Source: Rhynchosporium graminicola (Eukaryota; Ascomycota; Leotiomycetes; Helotiales; Ploettnerulaceae). From it: a stretch of DNA of 64,000 nucleotides. The stretch spans positions 2,578,578 through 2,642,577 of the forward strand of contig FJUW01000004.1 of NCBI GenBank assembly GCA_900074885.1, in the 5' to 3' direction. Shown here piece by piece: positions 10,870 to 22,600 of the stretch (positions within the stretch are counted from its first letter, which is position 1; each line of letters starts with the position of its first letter). Below the pieces are notes generated by a model. The model was not told the DNA's origin. It saw nothing but the letters and a program-made list of their open reading frames with translations, and made no database searches. Position numbers and translations under genes: made by a program.

Positions 10870-13573
10870 TCTGCTTTGTGGTCGAAACCAAGTATGCATG
10901 GCAATGAATGTTTGAGTATTCTGGTATCAGACGGAGGAGATGAGTGGAATAATGTTGGGAGGATGATAAGCAAGCTTACAGATAATTGGGCAATCGATAC
11001 CAGGCGGGTGTTATGGTGGCACTGAATTCCGAGGGACGATACGATGGTGACGAATGTTTGAGTAGGTTGATACCAGAAGAGGCATGAATGCGTTGCGTTT
11101 TCCCGCCAGGAAGCTATGAGACACGAAATAAGATATTTTTGAAGTAACCCTTTTTTTTCTCGTGCAAATCTCTGCCTGCACCTCCTATACACGCACATAA
11201 AGTACACCAATATTACTTGCTAGACTTGCTCACCCAGCTCAAGGTACTGAAGGCAAGATCGGTCGCATAGCCGACTGGTAGAACATCACTAAATTGTGAT
11301 CTGAGATGACCATGGAGCCAAAAAAAAAAGGGCATGCCATCGCAAACAGGAATCTCAAGTACATTGTTCTTGCCGATTAAAAGTGATCTCAGCCGCTTCC
11401 AAACATTCCGCATCCGATTCCATGTCTCGGCATCAGTCCTAGGAAATAATCAGATCCTGTAAGCGGGGACATCCGGCAGAGACGCTACGGGTAGATGCTT
11501 TTGCTACTCTGTACACAAACAGGATCATTACTACCACAAGCTCCTCTCTTCTTTTGAAACCCACACTCACACCTTCTCCCTGCGCAGCACCATTTCAATT
11601 CATTACAAGCAACAACTCCTGATCTACTAATGACTCCGCATTGCCAAGAACCATGGTCACCAAAACATAGCTTTGCTATTTTCGCTCTCGTCATGCGCAG
11701 ACGTGACAGGTTGAGACAATTTTCCATCGGGAGTATAAGTGGCCGCGTCGTTCTGTGGTCTTGGACAGACCTGGAGGAAGCTTAGCTGCTGACAAGGCAT
11801 CAAGATACCCATCAGCAGCGGATTTTTACGGCAGAGAAGAAATAGTGGGTTTACCTGTGTAAGTCGAAAGACTGGGACCAAGCAATGAATAGGATAGCTA
11901 ATAAATCAACTCAGTTTCAGAAGATAGATGCCCCGAGGGTTTGTTTGCGTTAAAAGATTCCTTCCATCAACGAAAATTATTTGCCACAACATCAAAGACA
12001 TTGACCCTCAGTGGCCAGTCGTTGCCTGGAGAGCTCTTCGACAAGGCCATGAATGCTCGCTCCTCTGCACTTCCTGGATTGACGCTCGAAAACGGCTATT
12101 ACTTCTGAATGACTCTGCTCGTGATACAGGGCTAGAGGAATTCAATGAAATGGCAGCATTCTCATGGTTCAAATTTCTATGTGCGCTCCTATTACAATTC
12201 CGGAAAAAAACTCAGCAGCTAACAAACCTATGGTTATCGGCGAAAAAATGATCGGTAGAAAACCCAGGGACTGAGGGACTGGTCGACTGCTTTCGAGCTG
12301 GAATTCCCGCCCCCTCAAGCTATTCGCCCACAAATAATGAAGGCACAGTCCGAATTGCGCCAAGTGTCCGGGATTCCATCGTACCTAAAGCTCTAGCAGA
12401 TATCCCACAGGCACCAACTCAAACAAAATTCAAGATTATGTAGCAGCGCCTCTAATAGACCGATCACAGTCCAACATCGCCCTATCATGACTCCAAGCAT
12501 CCGACAAACAAGGCTGAGAACACCTATCAACGATCCCCTTTCAACCAACTTGTCTGCCAGACCTCCTATTCATGAAGCCCAGCAAGAATATCAGAATACT
12601 AGTACAATTTGTGATACAAGGCCCCATCGCTGAGCGTGAGAACGCTAATCCTCCTTATCTGAGCGATTCGTAGTCTCGAAAGACACTGCCCTGGAAATGG
12701 ATAAAATCAAAGCATAAGTGTTAATAGTTTGATAGATATTTAGCCATCAGCCAAACTTTACGTTCAGCAAATTTAGTACATCCAAATAAATGGTTGGAGT
12801 AGATAAGTATGCAAGGAAGGAGCGGCTGGGCCTTGGTGAGTCAACTTTCAAGCATTGGTGAACTATGCAATGAAGGTCAAGCCCTTTCCTAGTATATGTT
12901 CATGAAGAAAGCACTCCTGCTCTTGTATCAATTTCGTAGAGAAGAGAAGCTTTCGATTCCGCGAAGATTGCCGACCATCATGACTTGATTTGCCCGTGAA
13001 GAATCTATCTGGATGCAGGAAAGGCAAGTAGGAATATAATTTATGCTCACTTCTAAAATTATCTACTCGATTATTCTCAATTTGGTAATTTTCTGACAAG
13101 CACACAGGAAATGCCAAAATATGGCAAAGGGAATAAATAGTGCTGACTAATCGGCCCAACTCTCGCTTAATGAGCGGCAATCCAAAATTACAGGTAGCTG
13201 GTGTGCAGATGCCAAATGATTTGTTTAAAAGAAATTAGATCATTTAAAAGTAGTATAATATCTTCTGGGTGCTATATATATATATATAATTGTCTAAAGA
13301 TTAGATTTATTGAAAACGTCATTATACATCTCAAATGACAAATGAGCTTAGCACTTCAGCTTCTGTTTGTTTACATCAGGCTAGCAGTTCACCACAACTA
13401 AGTTAGGCCATACAAAATCAGGCCACAAGGCCTTTCGAACTAGCGTCTTCAGACACGCATATCTCCCATCTCCTCTCGAAGCTCTTTCTTCCCTAGATAT
13501 ATTCGAGCATCATTCTTAAACACCACTAACAAACCACCTAATCATCCCCCTAATCAGAACAAATCAGGACAAG
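10870..13573. other. long intergenic region with unresolved short frames
   Basis: Nothing here is recognised with confidence. Minus-strand 11485-11727 encodes a cysteine-rich segment (KWCCAGRRCECGFQKKRGAC), and an overlapping minus frame (11657-11881) holds VCPRPQNDAATYTPDGK; the two could be exons of one short gene but no splice is convincing. Plus-strand 11928-12251 and minus-strand 12863-13180 are open for about 105 codons each without a motif. A short TA microsatellite lies near 13275. Confidence 0.4.
11485..11881 (-). CDS. possible small cysteine-rich protein (exon structure unresolved)
   Basis: Two overlapping frames look protein-like: an upstream one with VCPRPQNDAATYTPDGK and a downstream one with about nine cysteines, including CC and CxC pairs, ending at a TAG near 11485. 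I could not find a splice with good consensus joining them and no signal peptide is clear. It may be a short lineage-specific gene, a decayed one, or chance. Confidence 0.25.
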
Positions 13574-14875
13574 ATGCCTGCTCCTTATGATAAAAGATTC
13601 GTTAAGATATATCGCAAGGCTCAGAGGGTGCACCTTTGGACCGATGCTGAACTGCTGATGCATTTCGAGGGTGCTCTAGAGCAAGTCATCGAGTGTATGC
13701 CTGACATCCCAGAAGATGAGGCTATGCTAAAGGCTTTGAGATCCTGGGTCCGGTTTCTTTGTTGGTCTTCAACCCTGAACATTAGATTTCGTTAATAAAT
13801 TCGCAGTTCCTGGAGTGAATTTACCTCGTTTGCTGAGCTACGAGAAGGAGACCGATTGGGTTCCGAAGTATGGCAATGCCGTGGTCGCCCTGTCAAGTAC
13901 ACCTGGAACTTTCTGGTAGGTGCCCAAATTATTCTCGAATCAAACGCTCTCGCCTCGATTTCAAAGGCTAATACTTCTCTTCATGATAGCTGGAACAATA
14001 TCACCAACGGAGTTCAATGGGCTTGGTTCAATCCCAGCCCTGGAGATGGTGGGAAATTTCAGGATACGGATCCATCGCTTAAAGTAGAAGAGGAAATTGG
14101 AGGTACGTTGAACTCTACCCTCCACCAGATGAATCCGATACCCAAGTCAACCTTGGGGGAAGAGGATGATCGTTTGCCTGAATAATTATGTTTGCAGTCA
14201 AATGCGGCCAATTCAATTCTGTGCTTTCTCATTTTGCACCTTCCCCAGATTCTGTTATCATTAGCACCCCTCAACTTCCTGTTCAAGCCAATACTAATGC
14301 ACATCCCAGATGACTCTGGCAACGGAAACATTGGCGCCATCTAGCACCAATAATCAGGAGAATAACAGGAATGTCATTTCTGCTGCTCTTACTGCATCAT
14401 CTCTGCATTGTGGCATCAAATTTAGCCCTTTCGAATCCAAGGTTCTCGAGTTTAGATTCAACGAGTACTCCTCTCTCGAACCTTTCATCGCCGCCAAGGC
14501 CCTGAGGGCAGGTTTCAGCCAGGAGCAACTCGACGATGGATGGATGAAATCCTCAGATCAAGCTGGGAGCGGTTTGGAGATCATGGACAGGCGTATGTTC
14601 AGTACATGGCTGAAGCGAGCTACTGGTGCTGGATGTGTAAGTAAGGTCGGTCTGTCTTTGAGAATTCCTGCTAATCTTTGTAAAGTTCATATGAGGTCTT
14701 TCCCGGACGCAATCCTGTCACTGGAGAATACCACATGTATACCCACAACGAAATGGTCGAGAACCCAGAGCTTACATTCAAGGAGCCAGAGCTACGTGGT
14801 TATGCCAGAACTCCATTGTCCTCTCCTGAACGTCCCATCAAGCGTGTGGGGGCCTCGAAGACAAACAGCCAGTAA
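13574..14875 (+). CDS. hypothetical protein, six exons, orphan
   Basis: I do not recognise this protein. A consistent model in one frame is 13574-13760, 13807-13915, 13990-14102, 14198-14253, 14310-14636 and 14696-14875, about 323 residues, starting MPAPYDKRFVKIYRKAQRVH and ending at TAA after KRVGASKTNSQ. Readable segments include WTDAELLMHFEGALEQVIE, ITNGVQWAWFNPSPG, LEFRFNEYSSLEPFIAAKA and VTGEYHMYTHNEMVENPELT. No signal peptide or membrane segment is evident, so it is probably soluble. The intron after exon 2 has a good GTAGGT donor and a GCTAAT branch; the donor of intron 1 (GTTGGT) and the acceptor of intron 5 (GAG) are weak and were chosen because they keep the frame. The first and last exons are the most convincing. 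Confidence 0.55.
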
Positions 14876-15949
14876 AACTCTCATCGACAAACACTTGCGT
14901 CGCCATATTGAGTTTTCGTAGACAGATGAGATGTTACGTTCAGCAGGTAAGAACGGCGTTGTGGCGTTTTAAGCGATGGAGTATGGAGGACACTTGGCTG
15001 GGAGATGGCGTATGGAATACCTCGAACGTGTAAGCAAGTCCCTAGTGTCATTAAGGAGGCCTGAGGGGTCAAAAAATGGTGGAAATGACGGTTCTTAGGC
15101 TTACATATGAAAGGCTTTCTGCCTAGTCGCGCGGTTCTGCAATGAGAAATAAGGAAAATTTCCAACCTCACTTCATGGTACCATATTTCCATGTCCAGGT
15201 ACTCAGGTAAAGCAATAAGAGATCCAATCGACATTCTACGACGTGTGGTGTTGAGAAAGACCTCGACTTCCATATGGAGCTTGCCAATTGTTGACATCAA
15301 AGACCCGTCTCGCGACACGACTCGTGCTCCCACAGCTTGCAAGGTAATGAAGCCTCTTACTTCTCTTGAGCTTGATGATGATCAGATTAAACCAGTATAC
15401 TTGCTAAATCCAAATAGCAACGTAGTTTGCGAAGGTTTTCAGCCCATTCTCCGTGTTTGGACTTGAACGTTCATGCACCTCAGCAAAAATGCTACAACTA
15501 CTGATGAGCTTTTCAAGAACCCCTACCACAGCAATGGATAAGACATTCTTCTGCTCTGGGAGAGTTAGAAAATATATACTCTTGGTCGAAAGGACTGATG
15601 GTTCAATCTTACAGATAATCGCTGCATTGAGTAGAATATGCATGGTCGTAAAGTGCACAAATTCAATCAAGTCCTCACAGGAAGCGGAAGTAGGTTTACA
15701 GCAGAGGAGTCGCAAATCTGAAGGTTGGATCGGTGCAGATTTAAATCGTTTACTATGATTGGCTAACAAGAAATCATAGCGGGACAGCTGGGGCTCCGGA
15801 GAACCGTAGACAGTTCATTGGCTTACATGCTGTCAAATGGCGCGAGTAGTGTTTAAGCTTTCTTGTAACGAAATAAGGCAACGTCGCTTATGGAGGGGTG
15901 AAAACGTCGCCAAATATCGCGAACGAAACGCAATATTCCGATAGCAATC
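14876..15949. other. intergenic, unresolved frames on both strands
   Basis: Minus-strand 14881-15342 is open for 153 codons (contains LIALPEYLDMEIWYHEVRLE) and plus-strand 15191-15758 has two open frames of about 90-100 codons, overlapping it in part. None shows a recognised motif or a clear splice structure. The 300 bp before the tRNA gene have no visible feature. Confidence 0.35.
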
Positions 15950-16037
15950 GGCTGCTTGGCGCAATGGTAGCGCGCGGTCCTCCTACTGCTGAGAGGCTGT
16001 AAGACTGAGGTTGGGGGTTCGAGTCCCCTGGTGGTCG
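15950..16037 (+). tRNA. tRNA-Arg (anticodon CCU) with a 16-nt intron
   Basis: All arms fold: acceptor GGCTGCT/GGTGGTC (four G-T wobble pairs), D stem GCGC/GCGC, anticodon stem CGGTC/GACTG, variable loop AGGTT, T stem GGGGG/CCCCT with loop TTCGAGT. The internal promoters are intact: A box TGGCGCAATGG and B box GGTTCGAGTCC. The anticodon loop is CT-CCT-A, followed by a 16-nt intron (15986-16001) and A38, the canonical position 37/38, giving mature loop CUCCUAA and anticodon CCU (reads AGG, Arg). A T5 run follows 8 bases downstream. The wobble-rich acceptor stem is unusual but fully paired, so I take the gene as functional. Confidence 0.85.
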
Positions 16038-16045
16038 CGGATATG

Positions 16046-16050
16046 TTTTT
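16046..16050 (+). terminator. RNA polymerase III terminator
   Basis: TTTTT run just after the tRNA-Arg 3' end, with a backup T6 run at 16055-16060. Confidence 0.75.
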
Positions 16051-16319
16051 GGACTTTTTTGGATTTTTAGAAGAGTGCATATGTATGTTTCGGGGGCTTT
16101 TTTCAATTGGTGGAGAGGAATGCCTGTATCATACTTGGACCCCGGACTAATTCGCAAATACTTCGGCCCCGACTAGAGCGTACGCATGCATATCTGAAAG
16201 GCCACACACAGAGCCCGTGTGCGTCCGAATGTTCAAACTTCGAGTTCCTTGATCGTACCACCACCAGTGGGTGACAGAATTCGTTTACCACGCTAATTAT
16301 TGGCCGAGGAACGTGTTAA

Positions 16320-17310
16320 TTTCAATCCTCCTAAAACTAGACACCCTGTTTATCTCTCCCACATTCATATCTAAATCTACGAATATATCACCTATTTGGT
16401 CTCGTTTTTAGCCAAGTGTAGGAGTAAGCGAAAACTAGAGGAAATTTATTAGAGATAATATCGAAAGGGAAAGAACTCGATTTTATACTATACTATAATT
16501 ATAGAGAAGGTCTATTTAGTTCTGATGAAAGTACGAAGTATACTTTAGATCCTAGATAATTAGTATTAGGAAAAATTAATCAATTATTATTTAGTGATTA
16601 TTTATTATAGATAGAACACAGAGGTTCGGCCTAAAGTATACCCTAAAAAGAACTCGGATTTTCAAAATCATACGACTAATGATTTATTTGAATATAAATA
16701 GATATTTCTAGTCCTTAGATCTATCTACTATAGACATTTAATAATTATTATATAAAGATATTTCATTCTCACAAAAAGAGGCTGTCTTTTCGCTTATTCC
16801 CGCTGTCCTGTCTAAAAACGCGTCCGAGTGTATCCCCGAGTAAAGGCGCAAAGGATAAGTTTACTTCTTCTAAACCTAAAAAAAAAACGCAGTTCTAATA
16901 CTGGAAAGCGAATACAGTTTTTTCGACGCGTTTGAGAAAGACCAAAGTATCAAGTCCTTTCGATAGATCTACTGGGAACAAAATATCTTGCACGAGAAAT
17001 ATTTATAAGAAATGCGAAAGAGAAAGACCTTAAGGATATTACTTTACAGAAGACACATAGGGCTATAAGGAAGAAGCTCGGAAGGCTCTAGAAAGTCACA
17101 AAAGCTCTGTGCTAGATTTAGTCGATCTAAAACAAAACCCGGTCCAAGACTGTCTTTATAACGCTCAAATCTAATACTTTAACCTACTAGTCAAAACGCG
17201 TTGATTGTAACGAAAACTTAAAGAGTACACAAAAGGAGCTAGGAGATGTAAGACAGCTTTCGCAAAGCAACAAGTCTCAAAAGCTAATAAGTAGACAAGG
17301 GTAAACCCGG
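16320..17310. repeat. AT-rich, RIP-like decayed sequence
   Basis: From about 16,380 to 16,780 the DNA is very AT-rich with few CpA or TpG. From 16,790 to 17,310 it is less altered, and a plus-strand frame shows protein-like stretches (THRAIRKKLGRL, KRVDCNENLKSTQKELGDV) broken by stop codons. This resembles a mutated transposon gene, but I cannot name the family. Confidence 0.5.
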
Positions 17311-17963
17311 GGTCCTTGCTGCAGCGAGCATCTCTCGAGCTTGCAAAGCATACTGGGCAATTGCAAGATCACCAGGAGAGACCCATAGCTTGCGCCTTGT
17401 AACAGTAAATGTCATATCCTGAAAATTAACACTTCACTCTTGTATAATACATGGGTGTTGTTCCTGTAAAGAAAGAAATTGCCACGTGAAGGCTAAAGAT
17501 TGATTGTACTCGCAATCGAGCTGTATCGATCTGCTATATCTTGATCTGACATGATGACATACTCGAAAGCTAAAAGTCCTTCCAATGAATGCCCAACCTA
17601 GGCTGCGTGTCAGCAAAAATCTATTGTGATATCCATTGGCAGTATGCCTACACGATCTTCATCATTTGAGCTCAACAGCGAATGGTAGTGGCCGCGATAA
17701 TAGTACGGAAGTGACGCATCTTGCAACGCCGTCTCGCACATGCGATACGCCATCTAAAAGTTGCCTTCCTTAAACTCATCTTCGATCCGATCGAATATTA
17801 GTTGAGAAGCCGCGGTTCGAGTTAGAGATCTTTCGTGGCTTACGCATTTCGCTCTGCTGGGATAGAATATATCATAGTTACCGATTGCTGACATTCCTAC
17901 GAGTGACTTGATACCTAGGTGGGCGCCAGCGAAAATGGCAGTCGTTCGGGTCTTTGATTGCAC
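17310..17963 (-). pseudogene. possible decayed gene on the minus strand
   Basis: The minus strand reads GAHLGIKSLVGMSAIGNYDI and then DRIEDEFKEGNF, a TAG, and MAYRMCETALQDASLPYYY in the same frame, as if a Gln codon had become TAG. A GTAGGC donor and an ATAG acceptor could join this to GWAFIGRTFSFRVCHHV, and a further stretch WVSPGDLAIAQYALQAREML lies near 17,350. The ETALQDASLPYYYRGHYH part faintly recalls helical-repeat proteins of filamentous fungi, but this is only an impression. No intact start-to-stop model was found. Confidence 0.3.
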
Positions 17964-17999
17964 TTCTCCTCATCAGCTGCGATGGTGGAAGATAACTGA

Positions 18000-19660
18000 A
18001 TCTACGGATAATCGTATTTAAGGTGAGGCATCATACTAGAGCATGGGATCGTCGCGGGGAGCGAGTTGCCGAGCTGACTCCAATGATATGTAGCAGTCAC
18101 TGGGCAACTACCCGCTTACCAAGTCATTGAACCCCAGAATATCTCAGAGACATGCGGTCTAAGACCACTATTAATCAAGGACATAGTTTGCTGTTATACG
18201 CGATGAGATCAAATAACTGTTGTTCAACACCAGGCAGTCGGCTTCGGCTACGAGCATTACGATCAACCAGTCATTGAAGAGAGAAATGTGCTTGGACGTC
18301 AGAAGGATAAATCACAAGTTTCCATGACCAGGAAAGTGATTGATTAACCTGCGAATCATGTGATTTCCATATCTAGCATTTTTGAGATGCGAGTCTAAGA
18401 ATCTTGGTATTCCATCCACCAGTATTACTTCCAGTAGAATTCAGCATATTTTATCTCCAATTGATTCGAAATCCGATATATCCTTCGACTGGTCTCCAAT
18501 CGCAATATTTGCATTCTCCGCATTATTGATGACTTCGAAATTGCCACTTGACACGGTTTTGAACATTTGTGACGGTCGCGTCATTAAAGTCATTTTGGAT
18601 ATACATTTTGACATTCTCGCGCTTTGCTATGAGACAGGTAGCAACTTCGTGGTAGTTTCAGATGGCGAAAGGAAGATGAAGATATGGGTTGCTTTCAGTA
18701 GGAAAATAGATTGCCTGACCGCTGTATATTCTGTTTTTTCTGCTGAGTTGATGCACGCACGCTGCCAGTGCAAGGTTTGAGAGTAGAATGTAAGGCCACA
18801 TTCTACGATTACTCCGAGACAATGTGTCCTGCTACGAAAGATGGAAGAGTCACGAGTTGTAAGAAAAACGGCGGACATATGTCAAGTGAAAGTGTGAATC
18901 CAATCTGAAAACTTTCCCGAAGTCATGGTTCTGGTGATCAAGCGCGTAGCTCAACCATTCATAGGTTCTAGCTGGACCGCAACTGAGTGGAGAGTACTTG
19001 AAATCTGAGTGCAGCAGCTTTCATGGCTAAGTCACATATGTGATTTCCTACAGATCAGCATCTAATTTTGTATCTGAGACTCTGAGATTTGTGAAATGTC
19101 AGGTGCGCAAGTATAATGAGAAGACCTCTGGTATTGTGTACATTGTAGTATCCAGCGTTTCATGAGCCAAATGATGATGCGAATCATTGTCTCGCAGAAG
19201 CTTGTAGTCCGAAAGTATAAGGAAAGTCCGAAAGTACAACGAATTACAATTCGTTAGCTCTTTCCAACCTCACAAGCTGGAATAACTTTGAGTGTTTATC
19301 CGAAGACCTGTTCCGGCGATTTCTTAAGTTTCGATTTTGAACCTGTTTATTGTATTGAAGAAGTAATATCGTGGGACACCTTTGACTCGTGAGCCACGAT
19401 CACCACAACCATCGATGCTGTTCTCAAGAATCTATCCAAAAACGTGACTACGAGGAATTTGCTTTCTTTGCCCGATAGTCCAATATCCTGAGGATATAAG
19501 TTGATGAACATCAGGAATTCAGCAAGTGATACGACCCTTAAGCGATATCGTTATCTACATAGAAGAAGCTGCCATCTACACGAGCTTCTATTTGCAGTTG
19601 AAGCCCATTTAAAGTCGAACTCATCGATGAGACTGGGTCTTGCTAGCTCAAATTGATCAA
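18000..19660. other. gene-poor stretch
   Basis: No gene is supported. Plus-strand 18382-18780 is open for 132 codons (LDTVLNICDGRVIKVILDIH) without a recognised motif. A 17-bp near-perfect tandem duplication (AGTCCGAAAGTAYAA) lies at about 19207-19242. Composition is intermediate between gene space and the AT-rich block. Confidence 0.4.
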
Positions 19661-22600
19661 GGTTTATCGCGACCTAGTGCGACATGTAACAAAAGGGTGA
19701 AGTGTGGTAGAAAATGATCTAGATCGAAGACAAAGTTACCGGAATTATCAAAATGAGGCTGATTATACCCGAAAAGACCGAAGTTAATCAAGAAAAGCAG
19801 AGCTCTTGCTTCCAATCCAACAGCATTTTACCTCGCATAAAACGAAAGATCCGATTCTTGACATCTCTGACGATCGAGCGATTGCCACCGAGTGCGACAT
19901 GCAACATAAAGTCAATAATATGATGGAAGGAGTTAGAGTTATCTACAGAATACCAACTTATACGATTGAGGTTGAATGACGCTCAAATTATTACGCCACA
20001 CGCGTAAGACGTGCAACAAAAAGTTATAGCTGTGCAGAAAATGGTCTAGGTCAAGACGAAGCTACTAAATTTTTGACAATGAGGCTGGTGACACTATGAA
20101 GAGACAGAATTTATCTTAGAAAGGGAAGGTATAGATTCAGAGCCGCCGTGCGAGCCGCTCTGTATTTCACATGTCAGGATGTCGATGTGCAACAAAAGAT
20201 GTTTACCGTCCTGTCTAGAGATGAGTTCGGAGGTCTGGAACGGAAGTACCGGCGAAGGTTCAGAAGAAGCTTAACTACCCCTTGGGTCCAATCATTCGAG
20301 ATGTTGGGAGTAAGTCAACCAGTTGCTCTTTCAATTAAGCCTGAGAGGTCAAATATCATGACAGATCTAAAAACTTGGCAAATGTTACGATTTGCAACAA
20401 AACCTACCTACTGATTATAACTAGTGAGGGTCTAGAACGCAAGATGACGGCTACCTTGTGAGATAATCACTAGGCTGACTTCTGGGTATGCTGATTCTTC
20501 TAACCACGAGACTGCCAGAATGAAAGACTAGGGCCATGGTCTGCATTGAAGTGCCGCAGCTATATCACTCTAAGGTAAAATGACAGGCACCGCAAAGGTA
20601 GTACTAAAGCCGATTGAGCGGAGGAAGAGTTCTAGCTCATTCTTGCGGGTGGGCCGGACAGAATCGCTGCCCCAAACAACGATAACCCAGGTGTAGGTGG
20701 AAGTTATGATGAGATCTGGAAAGCTAACTAGTGATATGGCTGCAGGTTTTTCGAGCGAGGACGAACTCCGATGTGCAACAAAACTTAATCATACTCTAAT
20801 CATTTCACAAGATGTCTAGGTAAATCATCGCTGTGAAACGTTCAATAGCTAGTGGGTATGAATATAAATTCACGCTTAGCAGTACTATGAAATAGTAGAT
20901 TCCGACTTGATGACTAAGAACTGTTGATATGTATTATATCTCAAGCTAAAACCGAAGATCAGGATTCAATATGATGACTGAGGAAGTTCTGTGCCCGGTA
21001 GAGAAGTGATGTTCTTCTCAAATCTTTGTCTGGACGTGCTATCAATGCCATACCATGAGGTAAGAAGCAGGCAGATGCTCGATATACCAAGTAGCCTAAG
21101 TCAAGTAGGAAAGAACTGGCCCAGACCAGATTGTGTCGAAAAATTAAAGCGAATGACAAATAGAAGATACGAGCAGAGATAGCGCAGGTCGCCAGTGGTC
21201 ATCATAAGCTCTCATCTTCTATTCGGTATTCCTTTACTCAACAGTGTCTTTCGCCAGAAAGAAGCTACTGGTTTATAATATGCTTGTACATAATTTAGTA
21301 TAGGTGTCACAGGCAAGCAGTAATATAAAAGGAAACAAGCTGCTAATGGCCGATTTCTTGACAACCGAGGGTGTGATACTAGTGGTCCTCATCAAGGCGG
21401 GATTCAATCACTTCATATAGCCAGAGTTTAGTCTAGACCGGAACTTGGCTGGATTCAAAGAAGTGAGAAGCTACCGCAAAGTATCCTAACTTCAGTATAG
21501 AAATGGAAAACAGAATGAGGCTCAAATTGCGATGTGCAACAAACGAGACAGTATTCACAATTTTTTCTGATCTCGTGATGATGTGGGGAAAGACGACCGA
21601 ACGAAAATCCTCCCTGATGTCATCAGGTCTCAATCCTGTCTTACTTCCATAGAACAATGAGCAAGACCAACCTTCTAAGTACTTGTCAGATAGTCTTTTA
21701 GCACTCGTGCGACACTGACGAAAGAACGAACCGAGAACATTGATAAGAGGCTTCTAGTTAGTTATAAGGTACATGGATACACGTTGCAGAATTATTCGAT
21801 ATGCAACAAATAAAAAAGACTGGTGAGATTTTGTCTCTCGGAGGATCCGGATGGCTTCATTGCAGGGGTCCATAAGCCTAGAGAAAGATAAACACCCCGC
21901 TGGTGAGGACAGTAAGCCTCCTATTGTCATACTAGACACATTTGATAAGGATATACGCTGTATGTGAATTCGTGCGATATGCAACAAACCAGTACAGTCA
22001 ACATTTGTTAGCCCTTTCCCAGAATTCGAATAGCTTTACCGTAAGGATTTATGAGCTTAGAGAAAGTTGAACAACAAGACGGTGCCGACATTGGTTCTCC
22101 TGCTGGAGAGTATTGGCAAGGCTATACGTTGTATGAAATGTTTGATAGGCAAGAAATATGGAATGACTAATGGGCCGTTGTCATTTTTAGGATTCCAAGT
22201 ACCTTTATTGCAGGGACTTTGAGCCAGAAGAAGGCTAATCACAAACCGGTCCCGATAGTAAATCTCCTACTAAACACCTTTGACAAGGATAACGCTGCAC
22301 ATTTTGTACAATATGCAACAAATACAGAATGACAGACGAGTCGTTATCCCCCTTGGGATTCTGAATACTTTATTGCAGGGTCTATGAGCCAGAAGAATGC
22401 TAAGAGATGCTGACCACCAAACCGGTGTCGACAATAAGCCTCTTACTAAGCACTATTTTCAAGGATACACGCTGCATAATCGTACGATAGGCAACAAACG
22501 CGAAGCTATAGCTAGGCTGTTTCTACATATAGCAACTTAAATAGCCCCTTTGTAAAGGTTCTTGGACCCAAAGAGGTCCGCCTAGACGGTGCTGACCGGC

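Noticed and set aside
15853..16157. minus-strand frames of 75-89 codons over the tRNA
   Set aside because: They are antisense to a well-folded tRNA gene.
19660..22600. ankyrin/TPR repeat protein as the source of the ~175-bp periodicity
   Set aside because: The clearest units share words but no common reading frame in either orientation, and lengths differ by non-multiples of three.
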